Assembly (NCBI GenBank): GCA_030591745.1
Contig: JAUVAM010000198.1
Location: 1-7,024, forward strand
Source of the DNA: Deltaproteobacteria bacterium
GTDB lineage: Bacteria > Myxococcota > B64-G9
Direction of reading: 5' to 3'
Length of the DNA: 7,024 nucleotides
Under the pieces are notes generated by a model. It saw only the letters and a program-made list of their open reading frames with translations, was not told the origin of the DNA and ran no database searches. Shown here one piece after another: positions 1 to 6,100 of the stretch. Within the stretch, counting starts at the first letter, position 1. The number at the start of each line of letters is the position of its first letter. Both the position numbers and the translations under genes were made by a program.

Positions 1-1
1 C

Positions 2-322
2 GGTTTGGCTGATGTCGAGGTGCTCGACCTGAAAAACAGCGGTCAATACAACCGGCGGGCAATCGATCGCATCACAAAACAAGCCCATGTGGAAATCGCC
101 ATCCTGTATGAAAAATGGTTCTCCAAGCCGTCCATTGGAGGACTGCCTGAAAGTTGGTTCCGAGTGAGCCGCTGGACCATCCAGAACAACGAGAGTTGCG
201 CATTTGACGACATCTCTTTTTTTGCCACCAACCGCAGAGCCGCGGTCTTGCTGGCTGATCGTGTCCGTCAATTTATACCCGAGTTGCCAAGCGGCGTGAA
301 GGTGGAAATATTCAACTTTTGA
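2..322 (+). CDS. 3' end of an uncharacterised protein, possibly the soluble C-terminus of a membrane glycosyltransferase-like protein
   Basis: The reading frame is open to the left edge (GGT codon at 2-4), so this is the C-terminal part of a longer protein and not a complete gene; the TTG at 5-7 need not be a start. About 106 residues are visible, ending in a TGA at 320-322. The segment is soluble and of mixed alpha/beta character. It contains the stretch HVEIAILYEKWF, then LPESWFRV with a following RWTIQNN, then DDISFFATN and a final helix leading to FIPELPSGV. This order (a strand ending in Tyr..Trp-Phe, a Trp-rich 'PxSW' turn, an 'xxN...D..SFFA' strand, a terminal amphipathic helix) resembles the extracytoplasmic tail of some polytopic PMT/ArnT-like proteins of Deltaproteobacteria, but that is recollection and no membrane segment is visible here. 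A promoter-like sequence follows it, so it is probably not in the same operon as the downstream genes. Confidence 0.7.
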   Translation, partial: GLADVEVLDLKNSGQYNRRAIDRITKQAHVEIAILYEKWFSKPSIGGLPESWFRVSRWTIQNNESCAFDDISFFATNRRAAVLLADRVRQFIPELPSGVKVEIFNF

Positions 323-339
323 TGAGCCAGAAGGCCGGC

Positions 340-368
340 TTGACCCCACAGGATGAAACCGATACCAT
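340..368 (+). promoter_or_regulatory. Candidate sigma70-type promoter
   Basis: TTGACC at 340-345 matches the -35 consensus in five of six positions. After exactly 17 nt comes TACCAT at 363-368, which matches the -10 consensus in four of six. The predicted start of transcription would be about 375, some 23 nt before the ATG at 398. The position, in the only sizeable gap of the window and just ahead of a packed gene run, supports it. The match is modest and could be chance. Confidence 0.35.
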
Positions 369-385
369 CTCTCCAAGTTCGATTC

Positions 386-392
386 TAAGGAG
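386..392 (+). promoter_or_regulatory. Strong ribosome binding site for the 398 gene
   Basis: TAAGGAG lies 5 nt upstream of the ATG at 398. It is a near-consensus Shine-Dalgarno sequence and decides for this start over the overlapping reading frame that begins near 319. Confidence 0.75.
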
Positions 393-397
393 CACCC

Positions 398-616
398 ATG
401 AATTTAGTTGGGGATCCAACCGGGCTGCAAGAGCTCAAAAAGATCAAAGAGGAACGCAAGGATTTCTTGCGCTTCTTGATTACCGAGGCCAAGACCAGCT
501 TCTCGCGAAGCGCAAGCTTCAAAGGCTCAGACGGTCGGCATTGGCGTCTGAAATATGAGGCGGCACTTGGCGAACTGCAGGTTAGTTTGGATACTGACCC
601 CCCCGATGGCTTGTGA
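398..616 (+). CDS. Small uncharacterised protein, 72 aa
   Basis: Complete small gene of 72 residues with a near-consensus Shine-Dalgarno sequence 5 nt before its ATG. I do not recognise a named family. The N-terminal half (residues about 8-35) is highly charged and looks helical (ELKKIKEERKDFLRFLITEA). The second half contains FKGSDGRHWRLKYEAALGEL, which reads as two beta strands joined by a Gly-Ser-Asp-Gly turn. There is no signal peptide, membrane segment or cysteine, so it is probably cytoplasmic. It lies 24 nt upstream of the zinc-ribbon gene and is probably co-transcribed with it, so the two may work together, but nothing in the sequence shows a biochemical role. A competing frame at 319-558 lacks a ribosome binding site and is considered a shadow. 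Confidence 0.72.
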   Translation: MNLVGDPTGLQELKKIKEERKDFLRFLITEAKTSFSRSASFKGSDGRHWRLKYEAALGELQVSLDTDPPDGL

Positions 617-640
617 CCATCGATTCTTGGAGCTTCCGAC

Positions 641-1111
641 ATGCCATTCTGTCCCAATTGCCATGACGAATATCGCGATGGATTTACCCGCTGCGCAGCC
701 TGCGACGTGCACCTGGTTGAGCAATTGCCCGAGACCATGAATCTGAACGAAGAGGCCATCGCCAAAGCCATCGAAGGCAAGGACCTCATTCCCATCGCCC
801 GTGGCCCCCTGGATGCTTTGCGCGAAAACAAGGCCCTGCTCGCTCAAGGTCGAGTGGCCTCTGTCATCGTCCCCGATGACAATGCGCAAGCGATCCCGGG
901 TGCGCCCAAAATGATGCTCTTGGTGGTCAGCCAGGAAGAGGTAGAGGCCTCAGCGGAATTGCTTGGAAAAAACTTCCAGAACATGGTCGACCAGGAGGGC
1001 TTGGAAGGACAGCAGGACATGAGCACGGAAAACTGCCCTGCCTGTGGCACTCCGATGCCGGCTGACGCTGAGGAATGTTCAGAATGCGGCCTGTTCGTGG
1101 GCAAAGGCTGA
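641..1111 (+). CDS. Zinc-ribbon protein with DUF2007-like middle region, 156 aa
   Basis: Cytoplasmic protein with two putative zinc-binding ribbons. The N-terminal one has Cys4-x2-Cys7 and Cys18-x2-Cys21 (FCPNC...RCAAC). The C-terminal one has Cys132-x2-Cys135 and Cys146-x2-Cys149 (CPACG...CSECG). Between them, residues about 48-120 (LIPIARGPLDALRENKALL, then a short-strand region, then LLVVSQEEVEASAELL and a helix ending NMVDQEG) have the layout of DUF2007-type 'putative signal transducing' domains: beta-alpha-beta-beta-alpha with a LLVV strand followed by an acidic helix that starts the last repeat. Family members of this type are common in Deltaproteobacteria; their function is unknown, and a protein- or nucleic-acid-binding role is only inferred from the zinc ribbons. 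The start is supported by TTGGAG at 627-632, 8 nt before the ATG. Its last 28 nt, which encode the final cysteine pair's surroundings, overlap the next gene in another frame. Confidence 0.85.
   Translation: MPFCPNCHDEYRDGFTRCAACDVHLVEQLPETMNLNEEAIAKAIEGKDLIPIARGPLDALRENKALLAQGRVASVIVPDDNAQAIPGAPKMMLLVVSQEEVEASAELLGKNFQNMVDQEGLEGQQDMSTENCPACGTPMPADAEECSECGLFVGKG
1070..1075 (+). promoter_or_regulatory. Ribosome binding site inside the zinc-ribbon gene that decides the 1084 start
   Basis: GAGGAA at 1070-1075 sits 8 nt before the ATG at 1084. The alternative in-frame ATG at 1075 lies on top of this sequence and would have no usable Shine-Dalgarno spacing, so 1084 is preferred. Confidence 0.45.
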
Positions 1112-3189
1112 GCCCCCAGATTCGCCGACGTCTGTTGGCGTTGTTCTTTCTTGTTTGCCTCCCCGCAACAGGCCTGGCTAATGACAGCACGAGTTTGCGA
1201 TTCTTACCTCCTGGCGACTGCCTGCCTTCGGACGGTGGACCGCCGGTGGACCTTCACGCGATATTCTGGGGCAGAGAAGTTCCCAACAAAAGCGTCCACT
1301 TTGAAAGCAACTTCGGGCGAATCGATGAGGTAAAGGCGTTGGGGCAGGGGCTCTACCGCATGCGTTTCTGGCCTCCCTCTGATTCCAAGTCAGGTCAAAT
1401 CAAGCTCAAAGCCAAATTGGAGGGTGACCAGGCCTACTTGCCGAGCGAATCCTTCCCCCTGTGCAGACATCCAGCCGGACGCATCGCCCTGAAGGTACGT
1501 CCTGCTCAGCTGAGCGCGGGATTGGGCCAAAGCAGTCTCCTCGATCTCATGGTTTTCGATCATGCAGATAAGCCCGTGTCTGGACTTCCCCTGCAAGTTA
1601 GTTGCAACGTGGGTCGTCTGGATCCCTTGCAGGAAATGGGTCAAGGACGCTATCAGATTCGCTATCATCCACCAGGTGACCCATTTCCCCAGGTGGCCAT
1701 CATCCTGGTCTCAAGCCCCAAGCTATCGCGAATGGACAGAATTGCGGTAGCGCGCGCGGTCATCCCCATCACAGCCCGCATCGAATTACCAGGTCGAACC
1801 GAACCCGGAACTCGCATGAGCATGTTGATTGCGGGCAAACGATACGGCCCCGTACGTGCCGACAATCTGGGAAAATTCACGCTTCCGATCCTCGTGCCTC
1901 CAGGTTACGGCCGAGCCAAGGCGACCAGCGTGGACAGGGCAGGCAACAAGAAAACACGATCCGTGGACTTGTTTTTACCGGAGACCAATCAGCTCGGTCT
2001 TTGGGCATGGCCATCCAGCCTGCAAGCCGATGGTCGTGCTCGATCGCGAATCCTCATCACCACCATCGACCGATTCGGTATGCTCAAGGACAGAACCCAC
2101 CTGCGCGCCAAGGCCCGGCGCGGAACGATTGGCAAGCTGCGCCGACTGGACAGAGGTTTGTTCGAAGCCTATTACCAAGCGCCCGCGAGCTTGGGTGACG
2201 GTAAGGATCTGATCGACTTGTTCCTCTCGGGGAAAAAAGACAAGAGTCTGGCCAGCTTGGAACTATGCCTGCTAGAGGGCCCAGCCCAAGGCCTCGAATT
2301 GCAAGTCCCCGAGGTTTTGGCAGCCGACGGACGTAGCCAAGCACAGCTTCGCTTGCGTGTGCTGGATGATTCAGGACAAGTCATTAGAGGCCACTTGGTT
2401 CGCTGGCAAAGCAGCGTTGGGAACGTCACCGAGGGCTCCCAGGACGATCAGGGCTGGCACAAGAGTACGCTCAAAGTAGAACAAAACCCGAAGGCATGGA
2501 CAGCCGAAGTCCGGGCCGAGGTTCGCGACCGCCCGGGGAGCGTACCCGCCAGAATCTTGATTGGCCCCCAGGCCCTGCAGCAGGTGAATACGCGAGACTG
2601 GGTCCTCGAAGGGGTGGTGGTGGACGAGAGCGGCCTGCCGGTCTCCGGAATTGAGTTATCGCTACACTGCGGTGAGCAGATGAAGCATTCGAAGCCGACG
2701 GACGCTTTCGGCCGAACCCGCATCCCTTTGCTCACTTTGCCCGGCTCGGTGCCTTCAATCTGCTTCCTTCGCCAAGTCGAAGGTTCTTTGGAAAAAACCC
2801 TGGCATGGATCTGGCGAGAGAACCGCCCCGTTTTGTTGCCTTTGGACCTCGACGAGGCCTTGCCGCCTGGCCGAACCTTGTTGGCTCAGGCGGAAGTGCC
2901 CTTGCACCCCGCGGCCCCTGTCAAACTAAGCTTACACTTGGAGGCAGGACCAAAACCTGGAGTTCATAGAATCAGAATCAAAGTCACAGGTACGGATCCA
3001 AAACTCAAGGCCTCGGCCTCATGTGGCCGATTGGGTCCGCTGAAGCGATTGTCGTCCGGCCAATATGAGCTGCACTACAGCTCTCACGATGCCCAATGCA
3101 AGAAGGCCCTGGTGACGGTGGTAGAGCAGAATCACCATGTGGCTTCAGCCATTCGCATCGATCTGACGAAAGAGGCGCAAAAGCCATGA
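1084..3189 (+). CDS. Secreted multi-domain Ig-like (Big_1/invasin-like) repeat protein, about 701 aa
   Basis: Exported protein, numbered here from the ATG at 1084. Residues 1-32 form a Sec signal peptide: basic stretch RRR at 14-16, hydrophobic core LLALFFLVCLP, probable cleavage after GLA (32). Cys25 lies in the core without a lipobox, so it is not a lipoprotein. The rest is beta-rich Ig-like modules: about 35-130, 135-215, 228-302, 304-398, 403-495 and 600-698. The modules at 304-398 and 403-495 show the invasin/Big_1 signature 'ADGRx...' (QADGRARSRI; AADGRSQAQLRLRV, then DDSG and a strand ending G-N-V). Residues 228-302 (ADNLGKFTLPILVPPG, then VDRAGNKK) resemble a bacterial Ig fold of the 'dGtF...PG.N..' kind. 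Residues 506-590 (VLEGVVVDESGLPVSGIEL, then DAFGRTRIPLL) look like a carboxypeptidase-regulatory/transthyretin-like domain. A five-copy motif recurs through the protein. Cysteines pair plausibly as 529/560 and 647/672. No enzyme motif, membrane anchor or cell-wall sorting signal is visible. It overlaps the upstream gene by 28 nt and the downstream one by 4 nt. An adhesive, structural or partner-binding role is inferred. Start alternatives are ATG 1075 and TTG 1135. Confidence 0.85.
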   Translation: MRPVRGQRLSPQIRRRLLALFFLVCLPATGLANDSTSLRFLPPGDCLPSDGGPPVDLHAIFWGREVPNKSVHFESNFGRIDEVKALGQGLYRMRFWPPSDSKSGQIKLKAKLEGDQAYLPSESFPLCRHPAGRIALKVRPAQLSAGLGQSSLLDLMVFDHADKPVSGLPLQVSCNVGRLDPLQEMGQGRYQIRYHPPGDPFPQVAIILVSSPKLSRMDRIAVARAVIPITARIELPGRTEPGTRMSMLIAGKRYGPVRADNLGKFTLPILVPPGYGRAKATSVDRAGNKKTRSVDLFLPETNQLGLWAWPSSLQADGRARSRILITTIDRFGMLKDRTHLRAKARRGTIGKLRRLDRGLFEAYYQAPASLGDGKDLIDLFLSGKKDKSLASLELCLLEGPAQGLELQVPEVLAADGRSQAQLRLRVLDDSGQVIRGHLVRWQSSVGNVTEGSQDDQGWHKSTLKVEQNPKAWTAEVRAEVRDRPGSVPARILIGPQALQQVNTRDWVLEGVVVDESGLPVSGIELSLHCGEQMKHSKPTDAFGRTRIPLLTLPGSVPSICFLRQVEGSLEKTLAWIWRENRPVLLPLDLDEALPPGRTLLAQAEVPLHPAAPVKLSLHLEAGPKPGVHRIRIKVTGTDPKLKASASCGRLGPLKRLSSGQYELHYSSHDAQCKKALVTVVEQNHHVASAIRIDLTKEAQKP
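1306..3084 (+). repeat. Five diverged protein-level repeats inside the Ig-like protein
   Basis: A motif of about 24 residues, roughly x-x-x-G-R-L-x-P-L-x-x-L-G-x-G-x-Y-x-h-R-Y-x-P-P, occurs at 1306-1377 (FGRIDEVKALGQGLYRMRFW), 1600-1677 (VGRLDPLQEMGQGRYQIRYH), 2110-2184 (RGTIGKLRRLDRGLFEAYYQ), 2410-2481 (VGNVTEGSQDDQGWHKSTLK, the most diverged) and 3013-3084 (CGRLGPLKRLSSGQYELHYS). The copies differ strongly in DNA sequence, so they are old domain duplications and not recent tandem copies. In the Big_1 fold this segment is the pair of strands around the conserved G..G of each module's second half. Confidence 0.7.
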
Positions 3190-6100
3190 GGCGCGCCTCC
3201 TCCTCAACCCTGCTCGGTCTTTGTCTTTTGCTTACGGCCTATGCTGCCGCTGAACCAAGCCCGGCGAATTTCCGGACGACCGAAGGCCTGGTCATCGGCC
3301 GCGTCTTTCTCGACTTGAACGAGGATGGGCACTGGTCATCAGGAGACCTGGGCTTGCCCAAGGTTCGACTCTGGACCAGCGAAGGCACGGAAGTCCTCAC
3401 CGACAACGAAGGTCGCTATCACATGGGCCGCTTGGAAACCGGCCACGAGCTTGGCGGACAAGTCTGGCTGAAACTGGACTCATCCAGCCTGCCCGCGGGC
3501 ACGAGCATGCCGGACGGGGGCCGCAGGCTTGTGCAGTTAGCCCCCATGGCCGTCGTCCGGGTGGACTTTCCTCTGGGCAAGGCTTCTTGGTCAGAACCCA
3601 CGACCCGGGCCATTGAGCAGGCGCCGAATCCCGAAGATGGCTTGGCCACGCCCAGGGCTTCGGACGAGATAGAGACCTGGCTGCAAGGAGCCTCTGGCAA
3701 AGACTGCCTGGTCACGGTCGACGGCCAGGCCGCAACGATAGCAGACGACGGATTCAGGGCGCGCATCCGTATCCGACCGGGCCTGACCCGAAGCCTTGTG
3801 ATCATGCAATGCCCGAACGGGCGTCTGAGTGCCCATGAAGCGCTGACCTTCTGGCGCAGGCGTCAGCAGGGGGATTTGATCCTGCCGGGACCCAATCGCA
3901 ATCTGCTCAGTTGCCAGGGACCCAACCCGATGGCGGTTCCGCCGGCCAGCAGCCTGCGTCTGCGTTGTAAGGTCCAGACGGAGCTTGAAGTCGAGTTGGG
4001 CGACCAACGAAACGACGGCCGGCCGACCTGGCGACCCGTCCTGATATTGAAACCCGGCATTAATACCTTCCCGCTTCGCATCAAAACCCCGCATCGCGTT
4101 TTTCGTGGGCAGACAGATTGGCAAGTGGAGCGCGATTTTTTGAAAGGCGCATTGAGTGGAACCCTTGGCTTGCGCTTGGGACTCGGTGACGGCGACAGGG
4201 GCCTGGTCTGGGGCGGAAGCCTTCGAGGCAAGCTGGCGGCGGAGTTGCCGTGGGATTTGAAACTGATCTTACAGGGTCGCGCTGATTCCTACGAGACCGC
4301 GGGTTATTCTGCCGGAGAGCTGCTTGAGCAGGGCTTGTCCCCAAGCTGGGACCCATGGACTTTTCAACGGGCGGCGGATCCGGAAGGCGCTTATTGGTTG
4401 ACCGGCGATCAGAGCATCACTCAGCACAGCAACCACAGTCTGGGCCGCTACAGCTTGAGCTTGAAGCGAGGCGATTCGAGTTTGGCCTGGGGCCAAATCC
4501 TCACAGACGACGCCAAAAGTAGCGACGAGATCGGACAGTTCCGCCAAGTTCTGCATGGGGCCTACACCCGCCTGCGCCTCTTGGAACCGTGGTTCCCGGA
4601 GGAACTTGCCGGGGTGGACCTGCGCGTGGAAGCTTTCTACGCCAGATCGGATCCCTGGACCCATTCGACCATGGCCAGTTACGGGCCAAGCTCCACCGAA
4701 GGGCTTCTCGCCAAACCTGCCCATGAAGAATTCTTGGCCACCGGCGGCACACTCTATTTTCTAGGGCATGCCTGGGTGGTGGAGGGCAGCGAACGGCTGG
4801 TCCTGCACCAAAGGGACCGAAGAACGGGCATGCAGCTTTCCGTCCGGAGACTGAAACGGGGTGTGGACTACCAGCTGGATCACCTGGGTGGACGTATTTT
4901 GTTAACGGAGCCCCTGGATGCGGGGCCTCTGTCAGGCAGCCCCATTCGTCTGATGGCCGGGGGCAACGAGAGCCAAGTGCTGGTGGTGGACTATGTGTTT
5001 TTGGACCCTTCTGGCGTGCCTGGCCGGGATCAAGCCTACGGAGGGGGATTTCGCCTGGACGGGCGACCCGTCGATGGCTTGCATCTCAGTGCTCAGGCCG
5101 GAGCCATGGCGGCCAGTGGATCACAGGCAGCTGAATATCGATTGCTCAGGAGCAAGCTGGAAGTGAGCTGGGAAGAGTTTGGCCGGATTTGGGCGACTTG
5201 GGCCGATAGTCGAGGTCAGTTGCTGATGCCTGCCTATTCGGTGGATGGCGGTTTGAGCATGGCGCAGGCACCGACAGCGCCGGACGCCCTGGGCGAGGCC
5301 TACGAGGCTGGGGCTGACTTGTTCTTTGGACCATCCCAAACCGCCCTGCGATTCAGGCGCCAGCTCGCCGGCTTCGCGGACAGCTCAAGGCTGGTGGCCG
5401 ACGACCTGACCCAGTTTCTCGCCAGCAGTCAAATTCAACTGGGCTCATCGTGGAATGTAAGCGGGAGATTTGCGTCATCCTTCTGGGAGCAAGGGACTCT
5501 GTGGGAAGGGAAAGCCCAGCTGGCCTATGCTCCGCTGGAGGATCTTTCCTTCAAGCTGGCTGGCATCATGGATGCGGCCAAGCCGGCGGACGATCTGGGT
5601 CAAGGCTTCCGGCGCGGCTTTGGAGACGGTCAACGCGCGCTTCTGGGCTTGCATGCGCAATACCGCGTGCTGGATTGGTTGAGCTTGTTGGCAAGCCACC
5701 AACAATCATTGTTGCATGAGGGCCAAGGTGCCATGGGGCGCAATTTGAGCCTCAGCACCCTCGGGTTTCAGCTTGCCTTCCCTGAAAAAATACAGGTGGG
5801 CGTGGAAGGGGGCTGGGGTCCCAAGCTTGGCAATTTGATCAGGCTGAACCTGGGTGAGGATAGGCCGGATGGATCGCGAATTTTTGCCGCCACCACCATC
5901 GCACCGGACAGCCATGGCATTCGCTATGGGGGGCTCTCAAGCGGCCAGAGCGCAAGTGTGGGCGAGACGGGATGGCGATTGGGCACAGCCCAACATGTCG
6001 GTCAAGAACCGGGGGCCCAGCTCAAAGGCCAGACCTTGAGTCTGGCAGGTCCCATCGCCCAGCACTGGCGGCTCAGACTGGCCTACGAGCGAAGTGAGCT

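Noticed and set aside
323..345. GC-rich AAGGCCGGCTT stretch as a terminator for the first gene
   Set aside because: The near-palindrome is too short for a stable stem and loop and has no following T run.
319..558. Open frame of 79 aa with a start overlapping the upstream stop
   Set aside because: It lacks a usable Shine-Dalgarno sequence, overlaps the 398-616 gene, which has a near-perfect one, and its translation is low-complexity and unlike a folded protein.
385..831. Minus-strand open frame of 148 aa (and the one at 527-889)
   Set aside because: These run antisense across two well-supported + strand genes, with Ser/Arg-rich translations typical of shadow frames in GC-rich DNA.
1141..1182. 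Possible lipoprotein signal around Cys25 of the Ig-repeat protein
   Set aside because: The residue before the cysteine is Val, and the hydrophobic core continues past it, so it does not fit a lipobox; signal peptidase I cleavage after GLA fits better.
1829..2212. Second + strand frame of 127 aa inside the Ig-repeat gene
   Set aside because: It is an out-of-frame shadow rich in Arg, Pro, Ser and Cys with no domain, while the main frame is continuous with repeats and a signal peptide.
3096..3185. Longer N-terminus for the barrel protein starting at 3096
   Set aside because: It would overlap the upstream gene by about 94 nt, place about 30 polar residues before a clear signal peptide, and ignore the ATGA junction at 3186.
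3591..4124. Minus-strand open frame of 177 aa, with similar ones at 4269-4724 and 5937-6368
   Set aside because: They are antisense to the barrel gene, have no recognisable domain or signal peptide, and have compositions expected of the reverse complement of that gene's codon usage.
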